Notes: a model not told the origin generated them from the sequence alone. Positions 16,874-27,933 are shown, counted from the stretch's first letter. The stretch: 51,683 nucleotides of DNA from Pseudomonas aegrilactucae (GCF_019168305.1 NZ_JAHTBI010000019.1:1-51683); one strand, 5' to 3'. Numbers and translations: made by a program.

Positions 16874-17770
16874 TCAGGCCGGCAACTGTTCCAGCAGGTA
16901 CACCCGCAACCGTTCGATGCTCTCGCGCCACGCACTCCCCACCGGCCACACCAGGTAGTACCCGTCCCCCGTGGCCACCGCGTGCTCGAACGGCAAGGCC
17001 AGCCGCCCGGCGCGCACGTCCTCGATCACCAGCGCCAGGTCACCGATCGACACGCCATGCCCGGCCATCGCTGCCGCAATGCCTTGCTCCAGTGTGTCGA
17101 ACAGCATGCCGCGCCCAAGGTCGACCTGGCCCAGCAGGCCCACGCCACGCAACCAGCGTTGCCAGTCACGCCGGTCGGTCGAAGGGTGCAGCAACGGCGC
17201 AGCCGCCAGGCGTGTCGCATCCCACTCGCCATCCCCCAGCAGGCCCGGTGCGCAGATAGGGATCAGCTGTTCATCGAACAACTTGCACGCCTCGACCTGC
17301 CTGCCGAACTGCCCGTTGCCCAGCAGTACCGCGCAGTCGTAGGGCTCGTGGGCAAAGTCCACGCTGTCGACGTCCATCCATACGCTCGCCAGTTGCACCG
17401 CATCCGCCGCTGTGTAGCGCTGGATACAGCCCAGCAGCCAGCGCATGGTCAGGGTCGAGGGCGCCTTGAGGCGCAACTGTCGCGAGGCGCTGCGAAACGG
17501 CTGGCAGGCCTGCTCGATCAACGCGAACCCCGCGCCCAGCTGTTCGGCCAGGCGCTGGCCGGCATCGGTCAGGCGCAGGCGCGGGCCGTGGCGTTCGAAC
17601 AGACGGCAGCCAAACTGCGCTTCCAGGGTACGGATATGCCGGCTGATGGCGCTCTGGGTCAGTGCCAGCTCTTCCCCGGCGCGGGTAAAGGAGCAACTGC
17701 GCGCCGCCACTTCGAACGCGCGCAGGGCATACAGCGGGGGCAGTCGATCAACCATCGGGCGTTCATCCAT
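16874..17770 (-). CDS. LysR-family regulator, GcvA-like (298 aa)
   Basis: The DNA-binding domain begins RLPPLYALRAFEVAARSCSF, then GEELALTQSAISRHIRTLE and LFERHGPRLRLTDAG, the pattern of GcvA-type regulators. The effector domain has a MLFDTLEQGIAAAMAGHGVSIGD segment typical for that group. ATG 17770 gives MDERPMVDRLPPL; ATG 17755 is also possible. It is divergent from the LysE-type exporter gene 105 bases away and very probably controls it. A REP element follows the stop. Confidence 0.9.
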   Translation of the reverse strand: MDERPMVDRLPPLYALRAFEVAARSCSFTRAGEELALTQSAISRHIRTLEAQFGCRLFERHGPRLRLTDAGQRLAEQLGAGFALIEQACQPFRSASRQLRLKAPSTLTMRWLLGCIQRYTAADAVQLASVWMDVDSVDFAHEPYDCAVLLGNGQFGRQVEACKLFDEQLIPICAPGLLGDGEWDATRLAAAPLLHPSTDRRDWQRWLRGVGLLGQVDLGRGMLFDTLEQGIAAAMAGHGVSIGDLALVIEDVRAGRLALPFEHAVATGDGYYLVWPVGSAWRESIERLRVYLLEQLPA

Positions 17771-17874
17771 GATGAGTATTTGTCGTAGTAGGTCAGAGCA
17801 TTTTGCGTTTTTCAAGTGCGCCGTGGGTGAGCAGAATCCACAACTCACTGCAATCGACACCCGAGGGGACCGTC

Positions 17875-18483
17875 TTGAACACCGCACTGCTGTTTGCCTA
17901 CCTGGGCACTGTACTCATATTGATCGCCACCCCGGGCCCGGTCGTGGCACTGGTGATCGGCACCAGCGGGCGCGCCGGCACCTGGGCGGCAGTACGCACC
18001 GCGCTGGGCGCCAATGCGGCGTCGCTGGTGCTGGTGGGGGCGGCCGCGCTGATCCTTGCCGGCAGCCTTGCGCTCAGCCCGCAGGTGCTCAATGGCGTGG
18101 CGCTGCTGGGCTGTGCATTCATGGCCTGGCTGGGCTGGGATACGCTGCGCGCACCGGTGCAGGCGCAGGCCACACCGGGCAGGGCCGGGGGCTGGTGGCA
18201 CGGTTTCATGGTGGGTATCGCCAACCCCAAGGACATCCTGTTCTTTGTGGCGTTCTTCCCACAGTTCATCCACGTCACGGCGTCATTCGGCAGCAGCATC
18301 GGCGTGCTCGCGCTGGTGTGGGTGGTGGTCGACCTGGGGGTGCTGGCGCTGTACATCGGGCTGATTCGCGGCGCCGTGGCGCAGCGACACCGGGCGCTGG
18401 TGGCCCGGTTCTCGGGGGCGGTACTGCTGCTGGTGGCCGTGGCCGGCGCGGTGTATTCCACGCAGGCGCTATTGTCGGCCTAG
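17875..18483 (+). CDS. LysE/RhtB-family amino acid exporter (202 aa)
   Basis: This inner-membrane exporter has about six helices. Family features are the start LFAYLGTVLILIATPGPVVALV with the conserved TPGP, and the middle HGFMVGIANPKDILFFVAFFPQF with conserved NPK and FFPQF. I chose the TTG at 17875 because GAGGGG lies six bases upstream and the product then aligns with family N-termini; an ATG far upstream at 17803 lies in the regulator's promoter. Probably regulated by the divergent LysR protein. Substrate, presumably an amino acid, is inferred. Confidence 0.88.
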   Translation: MNTALLFAYLGTVLILIATPGPVVALVIGTSGRAGTWAAVRTALGANAASLVLVGAAALILAGSLALSPQVLNGVALLGCAFMAWLGWDTLRAPVQAQATPGRAGGWWHGFMVGIANPKDILFFVAFFPQFIHVTASFGSSIGVLALVWVVVDLGVLALYIGLIRGAVAQRHRALVARFSGAVLLLVAVAGAVYSTQALLSA

Positions 18484-18647
18484 GCGCTGAGGCGCTTGCC
18501 TGGCGCCTGCACCTGCTGCAACAGCAGGTTCAATTGCGCGACTTGCTGCTGCAGCTGGTCGCGCTCGTCCTTCAGGCGGCGCAGCTCATCGCGGCGTACG
18601 CTGACGTAAAGGGTCTGGGGAGGGCTGGCTGGCAGAAAGGTTCCCAT
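18480..18647 (-). CDS. Small coiled-coil protein (55 aa)
   Basis: The minus strand reads ATG at 18647 to TAG at 18480, with a strong ribosome site GAGGTG five bases upstream. The product begins MGTFLPASPPQTLYVSVRRD and continues with a heptad-like charged helix (ELRRLKDERDQLQQQV, AQLNLLLQQVQ), ending GKRLSA. It looks like a short parallel coiled coil, perhaps a dimer. Its stop overlaps the convergent exporter stop by four bases. Codon use is typical of this genome, supporting a real gene. Function unknown. Confidence 0.65.
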   Translation of the reverse strand: MGTFLPASPPQTLYVSVRRDELRRLKDERDQLQQQVAQLNLLLQQVQAPGKRLSA

Positions 18648-18720
18648 TGCACACCTCGCAAATGGTTTGATACATGGTTTAAAGCGTAGACGCTCGATCG
18701 GCCGCGATTCTGAATTCTTT

Positions 18721-18742
18721 TTCCCCGCAAGGGAACTTTTTT
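18721..18742 (+). terminator. Possible weak terminator with no assigned gene
   Basis: TTCCC (18721-18725), loop CGCAA, GGGAA (18731-18735), then C and six T. The stem is only five pairs. No plus-strand gene ends nearby, so it might end a short unannotated transcript or be chance. Confidence 0.25.
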
Positions 18743-18845
18743 GTTTATCGCTGTCGTGCCGTTGGTCGATGAAACCAACGCCGGCCGGTCTGGACTAACC
18801 TTGAAGGCCTGAGCAGGCTATTTACACTTTACGGAGCATCGGCAC

Positions 18846-19822
<977 letters not shown>

Positions 19823-19826
<4 letters not shown>

Positions 19827-21322
19827 GTACACACGACGTAGAAGCGGCACCGGCCTGTACCCTGTTTCTGTTTGGCGCCAATGGCGACCTGGTCAAACGC
19901 CTGTTGATGCCCGCGCTGTACAACCTCAGTCGCGATGGCCTGCTGGACAAGGGCCTGCGCATTGTCGGGGTGGACCACAACCCGGCCACCGACAGCGAAT
20001 TCGCCGAGCGCCTGGAAGCCTTCATGCGTGAGCGTGACAAGGGCGAGGGCGCCACCCGGCACCTGGATGACAAGGTGTGGAAGCGCCTGGCCAAGGGCAT
20101 CGGCTACCTGACCGGGGATTTTCTGGAGCCGGCCACCTACCAGGCCATCGCCGAGCGCATCGAAAAGAACCGCACCGGCAATGCGATTTTCTACCTGGCC
20201 ACCTCGCCGCGCTTTTTCAGCGGGGTGGTGCAGCAACTGGGGGCCGCCGGGCTGCTGGACGAGGCCAACGGGTTTCGCCGTGTGGTGGTGGAAAAGCCCT
20301 TCGGCTCGGACCTGGCCAGCGCCGAGGCGCTCAACGCCTGTCTGCTCAAGGTGATGAACGAAAAGCAGATCTATCGCATCGACCATTACCTGGGCAAGGA
20401 AACCGTGCAGAACATCCTGGTCAGCCGTTTCTCCAACGGGCTGTTCGAAGCGTTCTGGAACAACCACTACATCGACCATGTGCAGATCACCGCCGCCGAA
20501 ACGGTGGGCGTGGAAACCCGCGGCGCGTTCTACGACACCACCGGCGCGCTGCGAGACATGGTGCCCAACCACCTGTTCCAGCTGTTGGCGATGGTGGCGA
20601 TGGAGCCGCCGGCCGCCTTCGGCGCCGATGCGGTACGCAGCGAAAAGGCCAAGGTGATCGGCGCCATTCGGCCCTGGTCAAAAGCCATGGCGCTGAAGAA
20701 CTCGGTGCGCGGGCAATACACGGCGGGCAAGCAGGGGCGCAAGAAGCTTGCAGGCTATCGTGAAGAGCCACGGGTCGATCCCGAGAGCCAGACCGAAACC
20801 TATGTGGCGCTCAAGGTGATGATCGACAACTGGCGTTGGGTCGGTGTGCCGTTCTACCTGCGCACCGGCAAGCGCATGAGCGTGCGCGACACCGAGATCG
20901 CCATCTGCTTCAAGCCGGCGCCCTACGCGCAGTTTCGCGACAGCGATGCCGAGCGGCCCAAGCCCAACTACCTGAAGATCCAGATCCAGCCCAATGAGGG
21001 CATGTGGTTCGATCTGCAGGCCAAGCGGCCGGGGCCCACGCTTGCAATGGAGAATGTCGAGCTGGGCTTCGCCTACAAGGACTTCTTCAAGATGCAGCCC
21101 TCCACGGGCTACGAAACCCTGATCTACGACTGCCTCACGGGCGACCAGACCCTGTTCCAGCGCGCCGACAATATCGAGAACGGCTGGCGTGCCGTACAGC
21201 CGTTCCTGGATGCCTGGGCGCAGGGTGGCGAGGTACAGCCCTATGCTGCCGGCGAAGATGGCCCGCAGGCGGCCGACGAACTGCTGGCCCGTGATCGGCG
21301 GGTCTGGCACAGCATTGGTTGA
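19823..21322 (+). CDS. zwf: Glucose-6-phosphate 1-dehydrogenase (499 aa)
   Basis: It converts glucose 6-phosphate to 6-phosphogluconolactone, the step before the enzyme encoded by gnd. The coenzyme fingerprint is [19 protein letters not shown] (residues about 15-33), the active-site motif is [14 protein letters not shown], and EKPFGSD precedes it. Length is normal for the family. Pseudomonads carry several zwf copies; this one, coupled to gnd and not to edd/hexR, is probably the secondary copy serving the pentose phosphate route. The next gene starts 11 bases after its stop. Confidence 0.95.
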
Positions 21323-21333
21323 ATGGGAGGTTC

Positions 21334-23134
21334 ATGGCGGGCGCAATCGAAGACTACGCATTGTTGGGCAATTGTCGCAGCGCAGCGCTGGTGGGCCGGG
21401 ACGGCTCGCTGGACTGGCTGTGTTTTCCACGGTTCGACTCGCCGGCCTGCTTTGCCGCGTTGCTGGGCGATGAAGAAAACGGTCGCTGGCAGATCGCACC
21501 GCAGGCACCGGTGCTGGAGGTGAGGCGCGAGTACCGCGAGGACACGCTGATCCTGCACACCACCTTTGTTACCGACGGGGGGCGTGCGCGCCTGATCGAC
21601 TGCATGCCCCTCGACGATGCGCACCACAGTGTGGTGCGCATCGTCGAGGGGCTGGAGGGCGAAGTCGGGTTCGACATGGATCTGGTGATGCGTTTCGACT
21701 ACGGCAGCAGCGTACCCTGGGTCGAGAAGATCGACCCGCTGACCCTCACAGCCGTGGCCGGGCCGGACCGCCTCACGCTGCGCAGCACGGTCGCGACCAA
21801 GGCGCGTGACCACCATACCGGCAGCAGCTTTACGGTGCGCCCAGGCGAGCGGCATACCTTCAGCCTGACCCACCAGCCGTCGCACTTGCCGCTGCGGCCG
21901 GCGTTCGACCCTGACGAGGCGGTGGGCGAAACGGTGCGACAGTGGCGTGAGTTCGCCGCGCGTTGCCCTGATGTCGGGACCAGCACCGCGCGGGTCAAAC
22001 GTTCGCTGATCACCCTCAAGGCCCTGACCTATGCCCCCACGGGCGGCATCGTGGCGGCGCCGACCACCTCGTTGCCTGAACACCTGGGCGGTGAGCGCAA
22101 CTGGGATTACCGCTACTGCTGGTTGCGCGATGCGACCATGACCCTGCTGGCGTTCATGAACCTGGGCTATTTCGAGGAAGCCCAGGCATGGCGCGAGTGG
22201 TTGCTGCGCTCGGTGGCCGGCAACCCGGAGCAGATGCAGATCATGTACGGCCTGGCCGGCGAGCGTCGCCTGCCCGAGTACGACCTGCCGTGGCTGGCGG
22301 GCTACGAGGGCTCGCAGCCGGTGCGGGTGGGCAATGCCGCTGCAGTGCAGCATCAGCTGGATATCTACGGCGAGGTGGCCGATGCGCTCTGCCAGGCCAT
22401 GCGGGGGGGGGTTGCCACGCCTGCCGCGCAGTGCAGCGGTGGGGCGGGTGATCATGCCGTACCTGGAGACCATCTGGCGCAAACCGGACGAAGGCATCTG
22501 GGAGGTGCGCGGGCCGCAGCAGCACTTCACCCATTCCAAGGTCATGGCCTGGGTCGCGTTCGACCGGGCGGCCAGCCTCAGCGAGCCGACCGAGGAGGGC
22601 AAGGCGCAGGCGGCGCACTACCGTGAGGTGGCGGCCCAAATACATCGCGAGGTGTGCGAACAGGGCGTGGATGCGCAACTGGGCTGCTTTGTGCAGGCCT
22701 ATGGCTCGCAGGAGATGGATGCGAGCCTGTTGCAGATTGCCCTGACCGGGTTTCTGCCGGCCGAGGATCCGCGCTTTCTGGCGACCCTGGCTCAGATCGA
22801 GAAGCGTCTGTTGCACGATGGGCTGGTGCGTCGCTATGACAGCGACAGCGGGTGCGATGGGTTGAGCCCGGGGGAGGGGACGTTTCTGGTGTGTTCGTTC
22901 TGGCTGGCGGACGTGTATGTGCTGCTGGGGCGTGAAGCGCAGGCGCAGGCGTTGTTCGAGCGCCTGTGCGGGTTGTGCAACGATGTCGGCCTGCTGGCCG
23001 AGCAGTACGACCCGCGCGGTGGGCGCATGCTGGGCAACTTCCCGCAGGCGTTCAGCCATATCGGCATCATCAATACGGCGTTGAACCTGCACCGGGCGCA
23101 GTGCCCGGTGCGCGACAGGGCCAATTGCGGCTGA
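21334..23134 (+). pseudogene. Glycoside hydrolase family 15 protein, frameshifted at a G9 tract
   Basis: The gene would encode a protein of about 599 residues of the GH15 type (bacterial glucoamylase/trehalase group). The first frame (ATG 21334, GGGAGG upstream) carries MAGAIEDYALLGNCRSAALV, DGSLDWLCFPRFDSPACF and NWDYRYCWLRDATMTLLAF. It loses homology at the nine-G run 22403-22411. The second frame resumes LPRLPR, then VIMPYLETIWRKPDEGIWE, GLSPGEGTFLVCSFW and the normal end AFSHIGIINTALNLH. Removing one G restores one frame. As written the product stops early at 22626. It follows gnd-zwf closely and would release glucose for that route. A sequencing error, a fixed mutation, or slippage-based switching are all possible. 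Confidence 0.88.
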
Positions 23135-23141
23135 CCAGGAC

Positions 23142-23234
23142 GGCCTCTTCGCTGGCAAGCCCAGCTCCCACAGGTACAGTGGTGATCCCGAGTGCACCGC
23201 GGTCCTTGTGGGAGCTGGCTTGCCAGCGAAGGGG
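23142..23234. repeat. REP pair (inverted)
   Basis: Two facing REPs: CTTCGCTGGCAAGCCCAGCT at about 23147-23166 (with one extra C in the core) and the opposite copy TGTGGGAGCTGGCTTGCCAG from 23207. They lie between the GH15 gene and the isomerase gene and could fold as a large cruciform or hairpin that shields the upstream transcript. Confidence 0.88.
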
Positions 23235-23329
23235 GCATGCCTGCCAGCCCAGCCTTTGGCACAAGCGCCCTCTGCCGTCTGCGATATAGTCCCCCGACAC
23301 CATCCCGCGTCAGCCCAAGGAGTGCCACC

Positions 23330-24142
23330 GTGACCGAGTACAGCGCGTTCAAGGTCGAACTGTCGAACAACATCGCCCATGTGCAGATCAACCGTCCGGA
23401 AAAGATCAACGCCATGAACGCCGCGTTCTGGAGCGAGATCATCGATATTTTCCAGTGGATCGACGAGACCGATGCCGTGCGCGTGGTGGTGCTCAGTGGC
23501 GCCGGCAAGCACTTTTCGTCTGGCATCGACCTGATGCTGCTGGCCTCGGTGGCCAGCGAGCTGGGCAAGGACGTTGGCCGCAATGCGCGCCTGCTGCGAC
23601 GCAAGATCCTGCAGATGCAGGCTTCGTTCAATGCCGTCGACAACTGCCGCAAGCCGGTACTGGCCGCCATCCAGGGCTACTGCCTGGGCGGCGCGATCGA
23701 CCTGATCGCCGCCTGTGACCTGCGCTACGCGGCCGCCGATGCGCAGTTCGCGATCAAGGAAATCGACATGGGCATGGCCGCCGATGTCGGCACCCTGCAG
23801 CGCCTGCCGCGCATCATCGGTGACGGTATCCTGCGTGAACTGGCCTACACCGGTCGCCCGGTAGGCGCCGAGGAGGCGCGTCAGATCGGCCTGGTCAACC
23901 GTACCTTCGACGACACCGCGGGCCTGCTCGACGGGGTCTTTGCGATTGCCGCCGACATTGCGGCAAAATCCCCGATTGCCGTGGCCGGCACCAAGCAAAT
24001 GCTCGGCTACATGCGCGACCACCGTATCGACGACGGGCTGGAATACATTGCCACCTGGAATGCCGCCATGTTGCAATCGACCGACCTGCGGGTGGCCATG
24101 GCCGCCAGCATGAGCAAACAGAAACCGCAGTTCGACGACTGA
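23330..24142 (+). CDS. Crotonase-family enzyme, probable delta(3,5)-delta(2,4)-dienoyl-CoA isomerase (270 aa)
   Basis: It has the crotonase fold with the oxyanion-hole segments KHFSSGIDL and GYCLGGAIDLIAACDLRYA. The stretch AIKEIDMGMAADVGTLQRLP matches the active-site region of ECH1-type dienoyl-CoA isomerases, including the Glu and Asp used for catalysis, and not the two-Glu pattern of hydratases. Such enzymes let unsaturated fatty acids with odd-position double bonds enter beta-oxidation. I chose GTG 23330, with AAGGAG seven bases upstream, giving V/M-TEYSAFKVE. nudC follows after 30 bases and may be cotranscribed. Confidence 0.88.
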   Translation: MTEYSAFKVELSNNIAHVQINRPEKINAMNAAFWSEIIDIFQWIDETDAVRVVVLSGAGKHFSSGIDLMLLASVASELGKDVGRNARLLRRKILQMQASFNAVDNCRKPVLAAIQGYCLGGAIDLIAACDLRYAAADAQFAIKEIDMGMAADVGTLQRLPRIIGDGILRELAYTGRPVGAEEARQIGLVNRTFDDTAGLLDGVFAIAADIAAKSPIAVAGTKQMLGYMRDHRIDDGLEYIATWNAAMLQSTDLRVAMAASMSKQKPQFDD

Positions 24143-24172
24143 GCCCGGTCGCGAACCTTCAAGGAACGCAAC

Positions 24173-25003
24173 ATGTCAGCGCGCTGGACCACCGCAGTAC
24201 TGGACACCAACATCACTGGCGGCCTGGCCGTCGCCCGCTGTGCCGAGGGTTTTCTGGTGGACGCCAACGGCGCCCTGTTCCCGCGTGACTGGCTCAAGCG
24301 CCAGGGCCTGGAGGTGCTGTGCGAGCACGGCATCGGCCACTTCGATGGCCAACCGGTGTTCCTGCTGGAGCTGCGCGGCGTGCAGGCGGTGGACGGCTGC
24401 AGTTGGCGCGGCCTGCGCCAGTTCATGCTGGAAGGCGACTTCGATACCTACACGATGCTCGGCTATGCCGCGCAAATCGCCACCTGGGCCCGCGAGCACC
24501 GTTTCTGCGGCAGTTGCGGGCAGCCCATGACGCAGATCCACTGGGAGCGTGCGATGCACTGCGCGGCGTGCGAGCTGCGCAGCTACCCGCGCATTTCGCC
24601 AAGCATGATCGTGCTGATCACCCGTGGCGACGAGATGCTGCTGGCACGTTCGCCGCGCTTCGTGACCGGGGTGTACAGCACCCTGGCCGGCTTTGCCGAG
24701 CCGGGCGAGTCGGCCGAGGACTGCCTGGTGCGCGAGGTGCGCGAAGAGGTGGCGCTGCAGGTGAAGAACATCCAGTACGTGGGTAGCCAGTGCTGGCCGT
24801 TCCCGCATTCGATGATGCTGGGCTTCCATGCCGAGTACGCCGGTGGCGAGATCGTCATGCAGGCCGACGAGATCGAGGATGCGCAGTGGTTCAACGTCAA
24901 TGCGCTACCGCCGTTGCCGGCGGGGCGCTCGATTGCACGCTACCTGATCGACCTGTATGTGGCGCGTCGCCTAGGCCTGGCCGAACCAGTGCTGCCACGC
25001 TAG
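24173..25003 (+). CDS. nudC: NADH pyrophosphatase / NAD-cap hydrolase, Nudix (276 aa)
   Basis: NudC cleaves NADH to NMNH and AMP and removes NAD caps from RNA. The zinc ribbon is FCGSCGQPM ... [13 protein letters not shown]. The Nudix box is [14 protein letters not shown] followed by REVREEVAL; the usual glycine near the end of the box is Ala here, as the sequence reads EEVAL. The family-specific QPWPFPxS region appears as [14 protein letters not shown]. Length is a little above E. coli NudC (257). The 3' end overlaps the convergent TauE gene by 33 bases. Confidence 0.93.
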   Translation: MSARWTTAVLDTNITGGLAVARCAEGFLVDANGALFPRDWLKRQGLEVLCEHGIGHFDGQPVFLLELRGVQAVDGCSWRGLRQFMLEGDFDTYTMLGYAAQIATWAREHRFCGSCGQPMTQIHWERAMHCAACELRSYPRISPSMIVLITRGDEMLLARSPRFVTGVYSTLAGFAEPGESAEDCLVREVREEVALQVKNIQYVGSQCWPFPHSMMLGFHAEYAGGEIVMQADEIEDAQWFNVNALPPLPAGRSIARYLIDLYVARRLGLAEPVLPR

Positions 25004-25750
25004 GCGCACGGTCAGCGCCAGCACCACGGTGATGAACACCGGGCGGATGAACTTGCTGCCGCCGCTGATGGCGGTGCGTGCGCCGAAGAACGCGCCGACC
25101 ATCAGTGCCGAGCCCATCGACAGGCCCACCAGCCAGTCGACCTGGCCGGAGAAGATGAACACCGACAGGGCCGCGGCGTTGCTGACGAAGTTCATGCTGC
25201 GCGCCACGCCGCTGGCCTTGACCAGGTCGATGGGGTAGATCAGCAGCGTACTCACGGTCCAGAACGCGCCGGTCCCCGGGCCGGCTACACCGTCGTAGAA
25301 GCCCAGGGTGAAGCCCTGCGGCCACTGCCATTTCTTCTTGATCGGCGCATCGGCGTCCAGCGGCGCCTTGGGCGTACCGCCGAACAGCAGGTACACGCCA
25401 CAGGCGAATACCACGACCGGGAGCATCTTGTTCAGCCATTCGGCGGGCAGGTAGTGCGCCACGATCGCGCCGATGAAGGCGCCGACCAGGGTGCCGAGCA
25501 GGGCGTGGCGCCATTGCGCGGGGTGGAACAGCTTGCGTCGGTAGTAGGTGAAACCGGCGGTGGCCGAGCCGAAGGTGGAGCTGAGCTTGTTGGTGCCCAG
25601 CACCAGGTGCGGCGGCATGCCGGCGGTGAGCAGGGCGGGCGTGGTGAGCAGGCCGCCACCGCCGGCGATGGCGTCGATGAAACCGGCGACGAAGGCGACT
25701 GCCGCCAGGATGGCAAGGGTAGTGAGGTCTACGCTGAGTTCGAAGGGCAT
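24971..25750 (-). CDS. TauE/SafE-type (TSUP) membrane permease (259 aa)
   Basis: This inner-membrane protein has about eight hydrophobic segments. Family hallmarks are [22 protein letters not shown] near the start, with GTNKLSST, and [15 protein letters not shown] in the second half-repeat. TSUP proteins carry sulfur compounds or organosulfonates in some characterised cases. No sulfur gene is adjacent, so the substrate is unknown. Tail-to-tail overlap with nudC is 33 bases. Confidence 0.9.
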   Translation of the reverse strand: MPFELSVDLTTLAILAAVAFVAGFIDAIAGGGGLLTTPALLTAGMPPHLVLGTNKLSSTFGSATAGFTYYRRKLFHPAQWRHALLGTLVGAFIGAIVAHYLPAEWLNKMLPVVVFACGVYLLFGGTPKAPLDADAPIKKKWQWPQGFTLGFYDGVAGPGTGAFWTVSTLLIYPIDLVKASGVARSMNFVSNAAALSVFIFSGQVDWLVGLSMGSALMVGAFFGARTAISGGSKFIRPVFITVVLALTVRLAWQHWFGQA

Positions 25751-25836
25751 GGTGTTGGGCTTATTCGACTGGGGCGCAGAAGGTAGGGCTGCGCCTGAGG
25801 GGCGCTATGGTAATGGAGATGGTGCTTGCCTGTCAG

Positions 25837-25925
25837 GGCCTCTTCGCTGGCAAGCCAGCTCCCACAGTTGAGCAGCGGCCTTTCAGGCAGTGGGGTTCCA
25901 GTGGGAGCTGGCTTGCCAGCGAAAG
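25837..25925. repeat. REP pair (inverted)
   Basis: Two facing REPs, GGCCTCTTCGCTGGCAAGCC from 25837 and GTGGGAGCTGGCTTGCCAGC up to 25920, separated by a 30-40 base spacer. They lie between the TauE gene start and the SDR gene stop. Confidence 0.9.
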
Positions 25926-25939
25926 AATTCAACACCGAG

Positions 25940-26707
25940 TCAGGAAAGGAACCCCCCATCCACATTCAACGCCGTACCGGTGGTATAGCTCGACGCATCG
26001 CTGGCCAGGTACAGCACCGCACCCGCCATCTCCTTGGGGTCGGCCACGCGCTTGAGCGGGATCTGTTGCAGCGCGGTGTTGAGGATCGCATCGTTCTTCA
26101 CCAGCGCCGAGGCAAATCGGGTATCGGTCAGCCCCGGCAGCAACGCATTGCAGCGGATTGCGAACGGCGCGCATTCCTTGGCGAACACCTTGGTCATGTT
26201 GATCACCGCCGCCTTGGTCACCGAATAGATGCCCTGGAACACCCCCGGCGACACGCCATTGATCGACGCCACGTTGATGATGCTGCCGCCGCCGTTGTCG
26301 CGCATCAGCTTGCCGGCCTCGACCGACATGAAGAAGTAGCCGCGGATGTTGACGTCCACGGTCTTCTGGAACGCGCCCAGGTCGGTGTCCAGCACGTTGC
26401 AGAACTGCGGGTTGGTCGCCGCATTGTTGACCAGGATGTCCAGGCGCCCGAACTGCTCGCGAATGCCGGCGAACACTGCCCCGATCTGCTCCATCTCGCC
26501 GATATGGCACGCCACTGCGGTGGCCTTGCCGCCCGCGGCAATGATCGCGTCAGCCACCTGCTGGCAACCGTCGAGCTTGCGGCTGGAAACGATCACATGG
26601 GCACCCTGCTGGGCCAGCAGGTGCGCGATCGCCTCACCGATGCCACGGCTGGCACCGGAGACGAAGGCGATCTTGCCGTCGAGGTCGAACAACTGCGTCT
26701 TGGACAT
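25940..26707 (-). CDS. Short-chain dehydrogenase/reductase (255 aa)
   Basis: This NAD(P)-dependent oxidoreductase has the glycine-rich site FVSGASRGIGEA (residues about 14-25), the NNAA motif, and the catalytic Ser-Tyr-Lys set in INVASING and IYSVTKAAV. The C-terminus ends TGTALNVDGG. It is the last gene after the ACAD10-like phosphotransferase, 28 bases apart, and likely acts on a hydroxyacyl or ketoacyl substrate, but the sequence does not fix the substrate. Confidence 0.9.
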   Translation of the reverse strand: MSKTQLFDLDGKIAFVSGASRGIGEAIAHLLAQQGAHVIVSSRKLDGCQQVADAIIAAGGKATAVACHIGEMEQIGAVFAGIREQFGRLDILVNNAATNPQFCNVLDTDLGAFQKTVDVNIRGYFFMSVEAGKLMRDNGGGSIINVASINGVSPGVFQGIYSVTKAAVINMTKVFAKECAPFAIRCNALLPGLTDTRFASALVKNDAILNTALQQIPLKRVADPKEMAGAVLYLASDASSYTTGTALNVDGGFLS

Positions 26708-26735
26708 GGGGCGGTTTCCTTGTTGTTGTGGGGCG

Positions 26736-27803
26736 TCAGAGCGCGGATGTGCCGATGACTTGCAGGCTCATGCGCTCCAGCAGCGTGTTCATGTGGATGA
26801 ACTGGGCAAAGCGCTTGTCCTGGGTCTGGCCGTGGAAGAAACGGTAGTAGATCTGCTGCACGATACCGGCCAGGCGGAACAGACCGTAGGTGTAATAGAA
26901 GTCGAAATTGTCGATGCGGATGCCGGCGCGTTCGGCGTAGTAGTCCACGAACTGGCGCCGGGTCAGCATGCCGGGTGCATTGCTCGGTTGGCGCCGCATC
27001 CGTTGCACCGGCGCCGGGTCGGCGGCTTCGATCCAGTACGCCAGGGTGTTGCCCAGGTCCATCAGCGGGTCGCCGATCGTGGTCATTTCCCAGTCGAGCA
27101 CGCCGATGATGCGCATGGGGTTGTCGGCGTCGAGGATCACGTTGTCGAAACGGTAGTCGTTGTGCACGATGGCAGGCCGTGGATGATCGGCCGGCATTTT
27201 CTCGCGCAGCCATGCGATCACCGCTTCCCAGCGGGGCGCATCGGGTGTCAGGGCTTTTTCATAGCGTGCGCTCCAGCCTTCGACCTGGCGCTGCACATAG
27301 CCGTCGGGCCTGCCCAGGTCGGCCAGGCCGCAGGCGCTGTAGTCGACCTGGTGCAGCTCTACCAGGCGGTCGATGAAACTCTTGCACAGGGCTTCGGTGC
27401 GCGTGCTGTCCAGGCCCAGTTCGGGCGGCAGGTCCGAGCGCAGGATGATGCCCTCGACCCGCTCCATCACGTAGAACTCGCCACCGATCAGGGTGTCGTC
27501 GGTGCAGTGCACGTAGGCCTTGGGGCAGTAGGGGAAGCCGCTGTTGAGCTGGTTGAGGATGCGAAATTCACGGCCCATGTCATGCGCCGACCTGGCCTTG
27601 TGCCCGAAGGGCGGGCGGCGCAGCACCAGCTCGCGGTCCGGGTAGCTGAGCAGGTAGGTCAGGTTGGACGCACCGCCCGGGAACTGGCTGATCACCGGGG
27701 TGCCGCTCAGGCCGCGAATGTGGGCCTTGAGGTACGGATCGATGAGGGCGGCATCGAGTTCTTCGCCGGGGCGGACCTGGGTCGACTGATCGGTGAGGGT
27801 CAT
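26736..27803 (-). CDS. Phosphotransferase family protein, ACAD10/11 N-terminal-like (355 aa)
   Basis: Aminoglycoside-phosphotransferase fold kinase. N-lobe features are FPGGASNLTYLL and LVLRRPPFG. The catalytic loop is IVHNDYRFDNVILD and the metal-binding segment is VLDWEMTTIGDPLMDLG. In animals this domain is fused to acyl-CoA dehydrogenases and phosphorylates 4-hydroxyacyl-CoA; bacterial relatives sit in fatty acid gene clusters. Start ATG 27803 gives MTLTDQSTQVRPGEELD. It is upstream of the SDR gene in the same operon. Confidence 0.9.
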   Translation of the reverse strand: MTLTDQSTQVRPGEELDAALIDPYLKAHIRGLSGTPVISQFPGGASNLTYLLSYPDRELVLRRPPFGHKARSAHDMGREFRILNQLNSGFPYCPKAYVHCTDDTLIGGEFYVMERVEGIILRSDLPPELGLDSTRTEALCKSFIDRLVELHQVDYSACGLADLGRPDGYVQRQVEGWSARYEKALTPDAPRWEAVIAWLREKMPADHPRPAIVHNDYRFDNVILDADNPMRIIGVLDWEMTTIGDPLMDLGNTLAYWIEAADPAPVQRMRRQPSNAPGMLTRRQFVDYYAERAGIRIDNFDFYYTYGLFRLAGIVQQIYYRFFHGQTQDKRFAQFIHMNTLLERMSLQVIGTSAL

Positions 27804-27933
27804 GCTTTTCCCTTATTCTGAATGCCGCTGATTATTGGTTAATCTAATTCTCGTCACAAAGCCGAACAAGTGTTTGACTGCCTTATAGGTCAGCGTGTTG
27901 CCGCACGATCACCCCCCCTGATGCCGGGCGAAA

